Shown here piece by piece: positions 45,816-58,300 of a stretch of 64,000 bases of DNA. This DNA is from Larus michahellis. Lineage: Eukaryota; Chordata; Aves; Charadriiformes; Laridae. The DNA lies in assembly GCF_964199755.1 (NCBI RefSeq), contig NC_133896.1, positions 103,012,301-103,076,300 on the forward strand, written 5' to 3'. The notes under the pieces were generated by a model. That model saw only the letters and a program-made list of their open reading frames with translations, was not told the DNA's origin and searched no databases. Each line of letters starts with the position of its first letter. Within the stretch, counting starts at the first letter, position 1. Position numbers and translations under genes: made by a program.

Positions 45816-46145
45816 GCTGTTCAGTGACCTCTGCTGGAAGAGCAGGAAGAAGTCTGATGCCTCAGCATCAATTAATTGCTAAAATATGTGGTTAAAGAGA
45901 AACAAAGGGGAAGTGGAGTCTGGACCCCTCTGCAGGGACAGTGTTTAAGTCTTACTGTGAACCTTAGAGGGAAATTTGAACTTGTCCAAGAATGATGAGT
46001 CTTTGAACTCTATCTGACCTCCTCCGGTGGATTTGCTTTTAAAGAAGGTAGTTTCAATATTGATATTGGTTTTTCTGGTGCTCTGTGGCTCATCTACAAA
46101 ACTTCTCATCTGTGTTGATTGAGGAGGAAGGGAATAGGTTGCTTT
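45816..46145. other. Unannotated host DNA
   Basis: Unique-looking sequence right of the solo LTR. No gene is recognised. Confidence 0.5.
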
Positions 46146-46225
46146 GTGTTTAAAAAAAACCAAACCAAAACCAAAGAAACCCAAAAAAACCCACCCCCCC
46201 AGCCCCCCCCCCCAAAAAAAAACAG
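46146..46225. repeat. A/C-rich low-complexity tract with poly(C)
   Basis: Runs of 'aaaccaaaccaaaacc' pass into 'cccaccccccc', then a poly(C) of about 11 and a poly(A) of about 9. On the other strand this is a G-rich block followed by a T/G-rich one. It is prone to slippage and sequencing error. No function is implied. Confidence 0.85.
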
Positions 46226-49200
46226 TTTTATTTTTTTAAGTGTTGAAAATCCCATGCAAAAAGCTTTTGTGGTAGGCAGATCCTAACCACTTAAATGAGA
46301 CAACAACTTAGTTTCAGTAAAAATAAAACATTAAAAATTCTGTTGTCCTTTTTTAAAAGATATTTTGCAGCATATCTGAAGTTGACAACATTTGTTTGAT
46401 TCATTGTAATGACTAGAAATGCTTCATCCATTCAGAAGCCTTCACGATACCCGTAGGGACTGCTAAGCTTTAATATAAGCTGATTTTCTCTTTATCTCTG
46501 ATTTTTCTCTCACATGATTTCCCCTTTTCTTGTCTCTAAATGTCTAGGTTTTGTTGCTATAGCATTATTTTTTTCACTTGAAAAGGTAACAGCAAAGCAA
46601 CAGTGTTTCAAATCTATTATCTGAATTTCTAGTGTTCAATTCTTTACATAGAACTAAGCTATTTCTTGCTAAAATTTTGTTGCGGGTTTGCTACTGAACA
46701 AGCTTAATCAATCAATAGTTCCTGTTTGATAGAGTAAATAAATGATGTTGTGGTATGTGATAATCTCTGAGTGTTCCCACCACCTAACAGAAAGCTCATA
46801 CTGAGGTGGGAGTGTGGAAATGGAGGAATTGACAGGCCCAGACAAATGAACAATTAAGTTGGTGTACTGAGGTCTGTGGCGAGGCAATAGAATAAGGTAG
46901 AATACGTGCCTGGAATATCAAAATCTTATATGCTAGTTTAAAGTGTCCCAGGAGAGCTGCTGGACAGATAACGTGTGGAAAGCGAGCAATAACTCTCATT
47001 ACAGCAGACTAGGTTGCTTATCAGTGGCCTAAAACTTGAAAATATAGGAAGATGAGCCCAGAACTGTTTGAAAACAGGAACATATGTGTATATATTGCTA
47101 AAGCAAAATTCTCTTTATTTTCGGGAAAGATATTTTGAAGCAACCTGTGGTGGAAGAGGCCTGACATGTTGCAAGGAGGAAGGTGTGGGATTTTTCAGCG
47201 GGAGTTCCTTCGATCCCAGGTTGCAGCCTGGCTGGTGGTGCCAATAAGTCGTACAAGTTTTACAAATCGCAGGTTTCAAATGTCACTGTTATCTAGCCAC
47301 ATCTGCAATGTCACAAGTGGCAACACGGCTATGAGAAGTGGATATACTCAAGGTATCTCTCGCTTTTGTTTTACAGCCATACTGTAAAATTTTTGCTTTT
47401 ATTAGTTCTTATTTAAGTAATTTCCCACTTCAGGAAAAAGCAAACACATGTAGTACACTGCCCTGCACCACCAGTTTGGACAGAAGAGTTGCATCACCAA
47501 AAGCTTGAGCAGATGTAAAAGCATTGCTAAAGAAATGGACCCCAATGAAGATCTGATTTCAATTTCGGGGTAAGTTAACGTGTTTGCTTTGGGATTACTT
47601 TTTTTTCTCTTCTGGATTTATTTCTTCCCTTACCGCCAATAAACTGCAAACTGGTTGATAGAAAAGAAACTGGATTGTGAGTTGTAAATAGGGTTATTGA
47701 CTAAATACCAGTTGTAGGATCTACACTGCCGATTGCGTGAGCCAGAAAGCACATCTTGACTGTACGATTTTATTTCTATTTTCATAGAAGCAGCAGTTTA
47801 AAAAAAATAAAAAAAAAATCATTATCACTTGCGTCTGAGCTGATTGTGTTTGATTTGGAAGTCACTGGGATGCAATAAACAGGAAACCCCAGGGTGCCAT
47901 TTTACTCAGACAGTTTTCAGAGAGGAACCACAGTTTCTGCTGCAAAGCACTGTTGATTTACATGGATTTTCTTGTCACATGTTTTGGCAAAATGTATCAG
48001 CTTGTGCTTCTTAGCATCAACAAATAATACTTGACTTGCAAACGAGCTCCTTGGCAAGTACCCAGCCACAGGAGGCTTGGAGACTTGACTGAATAAAAGA
48101 GACTTTCATTTCACCAATTTGTGAACTGGCGCTATCCCTGCCATGGTCATCTGCAGCAGCCCTGCGATCCTAGCTCTTGATTCTTGCATATTGAAGCTGT
48201 TCAGCCTGTTAGCTTTTATCAAATTCCAAGCAATGAAAATTAAACATTTATTTTTTCAATTTCCATGTAAATGCCTTAAAGGGCTCTCAAGCTCATTTGT
48301 GCTCTCATGTTTGCAATTCATCTTTTCTACCATGTGACACTGGTATCTTTTCCCTCACTATGTTGGCCTTTCAAAATGTTCACCTTTTAAAGAAAGGAAA
48401 AAAAAAAAAAGCAGCTTACTTTGTATTTTTCCTGTACAGCCTTCTTGTTCGTAATGAGCTTAAATATAAGGAACATAAACCCCATCTGGAAATAAAATTA
48501 TGTGCTAGGTTCACTAAAAAAAGTAATTACATTATAATCAAACTGTCACTTTATGAAATAGTGAGAGATGAAATACACTATAAGCTGACAAAGAAGAGGA
48601 CGGCTTGCTCTTTTAAATATCATCCATGGCACAAAGCAGTGAAGAAACTCTGCATTACATACAGCGTAACCAGTAAAGCTCTTGGAGCCGGGCAGGGGGG
48701 GCACAGCACTAAGACAAGCGAGACAGATACGCTTTCTTCTGGTGGAATGGGGGAACCTTCAGTTATATGCAGACCAACGGATGTGCAGGCCACCACTGTC
48801 AGTAGACCAACAGCCCAAGGGTGTTTGGACACAGGGTGGGAAACACTGGTCTGTGATTACAAAATACACTCCATTCGTTTATTCTGTTTTGCATGGACAT
48901 CCAGTCTCTGAAGGTGTGGCAGTTCTTGAGTTATCATCCTTGTTTGCTTCTCCCAAAGCACTTGTGCCCCACCAAGCTGGCAGCCTGTATTCAGCAGAGG
49001 CTGCCTCGCGTCTCAGGTTCAACGTGCAAGTGAACTGGGAAAATCTGAATGTGTGAGGGCTTGTCTTTGTCCACATCTTGCCGTTTCTTGTGGCCCCTTC
49101 AACCTGCATTGCCTTGGTGTGAGTGGAAATGCCTTGGTTTGAGGGGAAATTCATGGTCCTGTGTAGCCACGGAGTAGATGGCAGCATTCAGATGGGAGTC

Positions 49201-52200
49201 ATTTTCTTTAGCCCTTCAGGCCCTTGTCATGTGAGCTGCTGTTGAGTAAAGTCCTTTTTCCCTCCTGACATAATTTCTTTGAGATTTGAGTCTGTTCTCT
49301 GCTTTCCTTTCTCTGTCGGCAATGGATCCTTTACAGGGGCAGCCCCGGCAGTGGTCCTTGCTGTGATGCTTGAGAGCAGGCTGGTGGCAAGCGGTGGGCA
49401 GGAATGTGGGGCGCGGGGAGAGGGAGAGGAGCTGCTGATGCAACTTTGGATGCCAGCCTTGCCGTTCCAGCAGGGGCCAGGGAGGGGGCAGGTGGGTGGC
49501 TACAAGTTTATTCTCATGGACGAGCTGAAGCTGGTGGAAGACTGGCACCCAGGAGAACTGCTCTTGATGCCAGTAATGCATCTAATGAAAGAGAAATTTG
49601 TTTTCATATAGTGCCTTTCTTCTGGTAACTGAAAAAAAGCTTCAGGAATATGAATGGATCAAACTTTGTGGTTTTGTAGTCCGATTTTTGTTTCTATTCT
49701 GGAGATAGAAATGGTGACATACCAGGAGGTCCATGCTGTGGAAGTGGCACAGCTGATACCTTTGTTCAGTGTCTTGCTTTTCTCTTTTCATGCTATGAAT
49801 ACAGCAGCAGAGCAGCACAGCGTGGTGTGCTGGCCGTGCGCGGTATAATTTTCTATGCGCGGTGGATAAGACCCACTTTGTGTATTCATGCCACATACCT
49901 ATCTGGCAGGGTACTGTGAGCCTCAGGAAAACAGTAGCTGGGGGAGCCCGCTGGAGACTTTCCAATACTACAGCTGGCTTTTTCAAATTTAAATCTCTAA
50001 TTTGTTTAAGTACAATTAATTTCATTTTTCTAAGAAAACTGGTGAGGTTTCAGTTCCAAGAACGTGAAGGTGAAATGAAGCTTCATCAAAAAGAAGTAAT
50101 AATAAAGCCTTGTCCAAATGCCTATGTAACACTGTAGTCTCTGTTTTGACAGGAATACCTTTTGTCAGAAACAGCTTTTGACAGTAGCTCTCTCCCCAGA
50201 TAAAAACGACAGTTTTAAAGCTACTGTTTTTAACTTCTGCCACCAAATCTCAGCACAAGCAACCCCACCCATGGACTGCCAACAGTGGACTACTGATGAT
50301 CTGTAAGTTGTGCACTGAAGGCCTCATGGTCTTAAATTTAGCATCATCCTCATTTCATGTTATGCTGCTGCTGCCAGCAATAGACTTGGTTAAAATGCCA
50401 TAGTTTTCTTCTCAGTAAATTCATGCTCCTATAACCACCTTTTTCACGTAAGAAATGTAAGGTGTCTTGAATTACAAAAAAAAAACCCACCTCAAATCAG
50501 AACAAAGAAACCCACAAACTATTCTCATGACAGAAGATGCAAGTAAGGTTTTCTTCGTTTTGGTTGTGCAGGTACTTTCATGAGGCCACTGTGGCCTGTT
50601 GGGCATAACCAGGCTATTTGAAATAGAAACCGCTCCGATCCCAGTGTCCTGGGTAGCCTCGCTTTCCTCAGCGTTGTTCTGCTGCAAGGACGAGGACAGG
50701 GATGCTGGTTCATCTCCATGCCCATCTTGCTGCACGCAGCGAGACTCGCTGTTAAAGCCCCAAAGACACAGCAGAGTCCTGGGTGGAATTTGTGATTCCT
50801 GGTGGATTTGAACCCTTAAGGAAGGAGTAGGACTAGCACATGCCACTTGTATTCGCTCTCTTTTGGGACCCACTGCCTTGCTGGCTCTTTCTGGCCATCC
50901 TCAAATTGACCTTGAGTTGCAACAGATGCTGCAAAAAGGGCTTCTAAATAGATCAGATGGTGCTCTCTTTTTTTTTTTTTTTTAATATATTTAAACAGCT
51001 GGGGCTTGAATTAAGTTGTAAGGGTCTGTTTGTGGTACAGGCAAGCTTCATTGCTTCCGCAGGGAGAGGTGAATTGAGAAGGGGTATAATAAGCTTTTAG
51101 AAAACAAACAACACCATTGAACGTAGTATTGCTTAACCCTAGCACAGAAAGATGTAAGGCTTTTACTTCTCCTGCTCCAAACCAAAGTGCATACACGGAA
51201 GATATTTTTTTACAAAGCTAGCAAGCGGCTTTGGAGAGGGTATCAAAGAATTGGCAATACAGTATACTTACTCTCTGGCTTTTGACTTAGCCTAAACTGA
51301 TCATCGTTAGAGTCCCATAAACAACTACATCTTTCTGCAGTTGAATCCTCTTTGTCCTGTGAAGATCAAAGCAATGCAATAATTTAGCTCAGATAGATAT
51401 GACACTGTAAGGCTAAATACTCTGTTTTACCTGTCTGCAGCAGCTGCTACCTGGTGACCTAAACACTACGCATGGTAAAGAGGAAAATACAAATTATACC
51501 TGAAAAGTGATAGGTTTGGGTTTTTTTGGTAAGTGAAGTCATGGAGGTGTGTAAAGACAAAATGACCCAACTGGGCCTGAAGCACTATTCTCGGGATGTA
51601 TCACAGTTGTAGATGATAGTAGGTGACGTAACTGACTCATCTTACCCTGAAAGTAAGGGTGGCAAAACAGCCCTACTAGGTTGATGACATTGCATGTGTC
51701 TAGGGTCTCTACACACAAGTTACGAATTCTGGCCTGACTCAATGAACTTCTTTTTAGATCTTCACAATTCTTAAATATTACTTCTCTGCAGGGGCCAAGG
51801 CACAAAATTTCTGGCACAGCTTGACACTAAGGTATAAGCCCAAAATGTACTCACAGAGCAGGATTATTTTCTAGTCACCAGATACAACTTTTGTTGGAGG
51901 TGCTGTAGTTCCCTCAACTGTCACCAAAGATCTATGCTTTTCCCTAGTAACCAGGCCTGCGTGCACCAGTTTTTTTGAAAGCTGAAACTTGCACCCTCTT
52001 TTCTGAAATGGCTAAGCATCAGTGTCCCTTCGGATCGTGTTGCTCTCCCTTTCTCTCTCCACCTCAATGTATCGTTTGGGCAGTATGACTCTGAAACTGC
52101 TCTACTGTTCATTCTCCTTACGAGAACCCATATGAAGGGTGGTGACTCGAGTAGCTGTTTTCTGTTTTTTTCTTCAAGCATGCTGAGACTGAGGAAAATT

Positions 52201-55200
52201 AATATCACACTTCTTATAAACCTGTCCTTGTGGCTGATGCAAACCCTCCTAAAAGCATGTCAAAACAACTTGCTTAAGTGTGGCAATTTGCTAAAAAGTA
52301 ATGATGTTGGAAAACAGAATAAACTCATATGAAGACTTGTAGGAAAAGAGCTTTGGCTATTTATAATCTCAAGAATTTAAATAGAATATCAGCTCAGAGG
52401 TGTGTGATGAGTTTTGATTGTGGAGAAATCATAGATAGAGGTTTTAGGAATCAATCTCTGATGCATTTAAAAAAAAAAAAATAAATCTGTGTAGTGTATT
52501 GCCTCTGCCTGAAAGAAAGAAGCCTTCCATGTGATCCTTGCTCTTCATGCAAAGGCAGCAAGGCTTGTTGACCTGGATAAAATACATCACTGGTCTTAAT
52601 ACAATAATGGAATGAAATATGCTCTAAAATCTAACCTGTGTGGGTCTAAGACGGTTGGCAGCTTTCACATGCACAAATGAGAAGCTGCTGATCTGCTTGC
52701 TTGTTTTTCTGCTGTAATTATCCTCGTCTTTGTAAAAACATATTATTCCATTTTTTACTCTGTAGATTATAGCTGGAATTGCTAATAATCAGGATTTTTG
52801 CTGTCTCATTATAAAATGCTCATGGCTTCATTAGAAGCAATGTGAGATCTTTACAATCCTGACCTGACTTAAAATGGATGTGTAATGCAAAACAAGCACA
52901 ATGGGAAGATCTCGCCCATTCTCACTTAATGTGTTTGAAGAAGATTGAATACCCCTCCATTATAATACTAAATAATAAGGTCAGCTAAAAAGTAGAGGCT
53001 TAAAAAAAATCCAACTTTTTTTTTTTTGCGTGGCTCCAAACTTTCTTTGTCCTATTGGCCAGCATTGACACTGAGTTCTCTGTAACGTAAATTCCATTAC
53101 GCAGCACTTGAGTTCTGGCCTTAGAAATATGTGGAGACCTGACCACAACAACTTTTCACCTAATTACTTATTTTGTTAGGACTAAATCTAGTTTTTCCAG
53201 TGAAGTCATTGCACTGCATGAGGGCACATCAATGCTGGATCCACATTTCCTACTAGAAAGTGGCCTTCCCCTAGAGTTTAGCATGTGTCTTCAGCTTTGT
53301 TCAGAAGCCTGTGCTTACCCTGTCCTTACTGTTATTCTGATGCAAACTGAAGTTCTTTGCCTCCACAGCTATATCTGACCAAGGTGTGGGCATTTGCCTT
53401 GAGTTATCTGTATCAATGCAAAGGCAAGAAATAAGCTCATAATCTGAGACATATATGTTACTGCTGTATGGGTTTGTTGTTGTGTTTGTGGTTTTTTTTT
53501 AGATTTCCCCTCCCTCCAGTACTATTAATTTATTTGATGAACCTCATCATGCAGTCTTTCCAAACTGACAACTTACCTCAGTGCATGATACCTGCTTGTT
53601 ACAAGCACAATCTGTCCCTGCATACCCCAACAGATCATTTCAAGCACAACCATTCCAAACGGGAAAATATAATAAACACGAAGTTAGAGAATATTCAGAA
53701 ATCAAAAATAAAACATAGCTTACTCAGAGGCACAGACTCCCAAGGGACCTTTTTATGCACAGAACATAAATCTAGCAAGTTGTAGTCGCTAAGACACATG
53801 CATGTCAAGGCTGAGGAGGAGTGACTTGCTAGACCATTAATAACATAAGCAAATTACACCCAGACATGAAACTCCACATAGAGTCAGAGCTCTGCCCTTA
53901 AAAAGGTTTTGCACATTAGCTCCATAATCTTGAAATTAATCTTTCCTCCTTTAGCATTCTCATATCTGTTTCAAGTAAAGTTGCCATGATACCCGCTGAA
54001 CTATCGTTCATGTCAATGCTCTTTGGCAGCTGTACTGTGAAGATGCTGATGAAAGAAGAGAGGTCATTTTATATGGAGCTGGGGTACCAAATGAGTGTTG
54101 CTCTGATTGTGTCCAAAGGAAAAGTGTGTGTCTTGATTTTATGGAAGCTGCCAACGGACCTTATTGAAAAAAATCCAGTATTCTGAAAGATAGCCTCATC
54201 TTTCTCACGGTCTACCTAATTAAAAAGCTAATTGAAAACCAGCTCAGAATGAGCTTTCTCCCTGCAGACATGATCTTTGCTCAGGCTTCAAGCGATGCTT
54301 TTGATGCCTCAAAACATGTAGACAGTTGTCATGGACAGAGGCTGAGCACAGACAGCACCCATTTTAAGCCTCTCCAGGATGCTTTTAAGAATGAATGCCT
54401 GGACTGATTCAGCCTTTATTTGTCCTACAGGCAACTGGGAAACTTAGAGCAGTTTATGGGCTTTCCATCACTAAGACAGACCTGAGAGTCATTGGCATGG
54501 AAATTAAATTTCAGGTTACAATAATGAGGAATATATCATGAGGACATGATAAGCACCCAGTAAAATGCATGAGCTTTTTAATGGGCCTCTGTAGGAAGGA
54601 TACTGTCTTAGACAAGCTATAATGTCCTTAAGGCTCTGCGTCAGTGAAGGTTCACGTAGCAGCCAGCGTGAGGTTAGATGGTAGAGCCACCAAGAATTTT
54701 TAGGAAAAAAAAGTGACAGAGGACAACCAGTAACAGAAGCACAGTGTTACTGCCGTTGCCCATGTTCTCAAATGATTAGCCCTAGTGAAAACCAACCAAA
54801 GCCATGTGAGGCTGCTGCTTGAAAACCTTCCCAAGTTAGCAGCCTGAAGTGCCCCAGTATTTCCTGTCAGCAACGTACCTTTTCATTCCCATCTGCACCT
54901 ATGTGCAGATGAAAGCCTGTTTCACAGCTGAAAAAGGGGTTGGGTGGAGGGTGTCACTGACCAAAACATCCTCCTCTGCTAAAATGTATTGCCTGTGCAG
55001 TAGGTCCATGTATTTTCTCTCCCTCACCTGTTAGTCTCAGGAATCGCTTTATTTGTACCAGCCCCAAAACAATGCTCCCATTGTTACCAACTTCCTGTTC
55101 CACTAAAGCTAGTCAATATTTTTCAGACCAGTCAGAGTCCCCAGCTGTAGACATCAGACTCGCTCCCTGGCTACTCTTGTCTCTTCCCAGCCTGGCCTGA

Positions 55201-55254
55201 CACATCCTTGGTGACGTGGTGACACAGCAGCGCTGCAGCCTCTCCCCCACTTTA
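46226..55254. other. Unannotated host DNA, no gene seen
   Basis: AT-rich with T/A tracts (for example 50969-50984, 52468-52481 and 53017-53027). The 204-codon plus frame at 48297-48911 passes through mixed low-complexity sequence and overlaps another frame, with no domain recognised. An AT-rich stretch at 52690-52880 may be conserved noncoding DNA. Confidence 0.5.
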
Positions 55255-55357
55255 GCTCAGGCTCTGAGCCCTCTGTGACTGCCCACTTCAGGCAGGAGGC
55301 TGGACCAGAGACCCCCAGGGTCCCCTCCAGCCTATGTTATCCTGTGGCTCTGTGACA
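55255..55357 (+). mobile_element. CR1 LINE 3' end fragment
   Basis: 'ggctggaccagagaccccca' followed by 'gggtcccctccagcctatgt' and 'tatcctgtggctctgtgac' corresponds to the last CR1 segment (the pattern 'ttggaccagatgatccccag' and 'ggtcccttccaacctcaact' before the 'ctgtgat' tail) in plus orientation. The left edge is uncertain because upstream sequence is diverged. Confidence 0.7.
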
Positions 55358-58300
55358 GATCCTGCAGGGACAATGCTGGCTTGAAGCCAGATTGGCTTTG
55401 AAATTGGCACATTTGCTTGGCATAGCTTAAACATGCTGACTTTCTGGGATATCACTGGCCAGAATAAAAGGCTCTGTCAGGCTCGGTAGGAAAGCTGGAG
55501 GGATCCCATCCTGAAGGAAAGTAGAGGGTAAAGAGGAACTCAGATTTGTCTGTGGGGAGCTGAAGGATGGAGAGGTGAAGCTGGTTGCCCAGGTTTACAA
55601 AGCTTGTGGGAGCAGAGAACAGAGTTGGGGTATTTGGAGTCTGAAAAGTGTCCCTGTGTTTCTTTTCATAGCTACACAGAAAACCAGATATTTTTTTCAG
55701 GAATACCAGCTGCCCTGGCTTGCTTGTGGCAGGACAATCTGTTTCCTGGAGCATATAAGATAAGATCGTGATTTGCAGCTGAAATTAATGACTGAGCTTG
55801 TTATTTGTTAGTTATCTTATTTAACATTTTTTAGAGGTACTGTCATAATGTCTACAGAGAGGACAGATGCGTAACAGTCAATCTGACTTATGCAAATTAG
55901 AAGTGGGGAAATGGGCTTAGGTAATGGGGATGTCATAAGTACCCCTGAGTTATGAAGTGGTGTGTTATCAGAAAGGTCAGGAGCAGGACGCAGTGATTGA
56001 GCACGACCTCATATTCATCATGAGGCCCTTCTCTAATACCTTTGTGTTGGTCCTTTTGTACCTTTGAAAAATACACTGATAAGCAGATAGCTGGAAATGG
56101 AGTCTAGAGAGGATCATACCATGAGTTAAATTAACTCTACCGGAGGTGGATAACTCCAGCCCTAATTCTTCCCTCTGTACCGGTGTTACAACATCAGATA
56201 TGGTGTATATTCAGATGCATTTCTCCAAGGAGAAATGAGGCCAATGAGTGATCGTTGCATCATATAATCAAATAATTGTTTTTCAGCCCTCTGTAGATTA
56301 CTATTAATGGCAAGAATTGCCAGGAGGCAGTCGCACAAGGAAAGGATCAGTGTGTGCATGAGAGCCGCTGCAGCAAAGCTGAGATCTTACCCCAGAGCGG
56401 GGTATAAACATGGCAGGGGTGAGGGGCGGCTGTGAGAGCAGCCCAGCCATAACTCTAAGCTGTCTTAACGTTGGAGCTTTCTTTACTGGATTTTTGGGTT
56501 AGCTTTCCTGGGCTGCCAATCTGAGATCTCAGGAAAGGCTGCGGTGAGGGTTCTGCTCCCCCAACTTAGGGGCTGCGTGTTCAGGTTTGCTATCATGAGC
56601 TGGGTGAAGGTGATGGCTCTAAGACCCCATTTTTTAGAGGAGTAATTCTCACTTAAGGTGTCTCATTGTAAGAAAGGAGTTCAGATGGGGGAGGAAGAAG
56701 GCAGAGATTCTGTCTGCAATTCACAAATGGGAAGCTGGGTCAGTAGAGCGCATCAGTATGTACGCTCACACACACTCGTGTCTCAGGAATGCATCCGACA
56801 TGTAAGTGCATTAGATTTGGATACTCCTAGTGCCCGTCACAGATATCCAGTGCTGGGCCATTATCAGGCAAGTATCTTAGGATAAATATGCATTTCTAAT
56901 GTTTATGCCACAGACATAGGGTGCAGAACTGAGGAAAAAATACAATGATTACACACGTTTAGAAACAGAAAAGGTATATGGTGATTAATGGGCAATTGCA
57001 TTGTATCTTTTGCTGCAGTGTGCTAATTAGTAGAATCTTTGTAAGCCTCTGGAAATCCTTAGATGTAACGATATCGGTTCATTTCTTCTGAATTTTCCTT
57101 CATTGGCTTTTCCCAATTATTTAACAGCAGGGAGTACTTAGGGAGCATCAAGTAAATCAAACAAGTTAAAACAGCGTGTGGATGGGCACACATACAAATA
57201 GTTCTGTATTTGAGAAATCATTTTTCAGACAAAATTATGGAATTAATTAAATGGAATTGTAGAATAACTTTGTTGCTTTTATGTTTTACAGTTTATCTTG
57301 CTCAGTTAAACTTCTTCATAGTCAATAAGAGGTCTCTCAGGTCTCACTGAGGGGTATAACATTTGTAATTATTAACTTTGTCTCCATGGGAACAAAATCA
57401 CTTCAGGAACCTTGAAGTTTATTTTAGGGTTAAGAAAGGTAACAGTATTTAGCTCTACAGGGATCATCTTGTTCCATGTCAGTTATTAAACAATTAGGAA
57501 AGTGTGGACTGTCTTTGAAAGGAGCTATTCTGTGGGCTTCTAGACAAAAAGCTGATAATGAAGATCTGGTGCCTAACATTTAGCAGATAATTCATTGTCA
57601 GAGTGATTGATTTTAGGCTATGGAGACATTATAAATAAGTTTCAAATAACAGGAAAGAGTGACATTCCAGGAAAGTTTCTATTTGTGGTTTTTGTCATTA
57701 CCTTGTTGATGGTGGCTTGCTATTGAGTATGATTTATCATACATAGATGTTGATGGTACGGAGGATATGAAATAGAGTACTCTTCTGTGAAGTTCTGGTT
57801 CAACAAACCTGTCACTTCACATTTCTCAGTTCTGTTTTGTTATAAAACTGTGATGTCGCTTTCACAATCAGTCCAACTTGTTTGACTAATAGAATATTTA
57901 GCATAAGACTTGTAGCATATGCACAATCTTTATCTGAACCAGATGGAGAAATCATCCAGATGAGTGAAATATGTACAATTCTATTGTACTCAATTGTTGG
58001 AGACACGGACAGAATGCTTAAAAAAATCCAAATCAAAATAAAAAAAAACAAAATTGAAAACCTCCTATCATATTAGAATTTTTGTGTAAAGTTAATGGTT
58101 GTGTGAGGACTCAGATCTCTTGAACAGGATGGTAAACAGGATTGTTTGCAGTCTGGATGGCCCTTCATTGCAAGGGCCTTTGTATCAGCATTGTATCTAT
58201 TTTTACTGATTTTCTTAAACAACATACAAAGCACCTGACCGTTCAAGAGATGGTGAGCACCTCTGCATCTGCAGGAACTATTTCTACTATTTCCAAGTGT

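Noticed and set aside
48297..48911. Plus-strand 204-codon frame
   Set aside because: Contains homopolymer-encoded Lys runs and no family signature. An overlapping frame is equally open.
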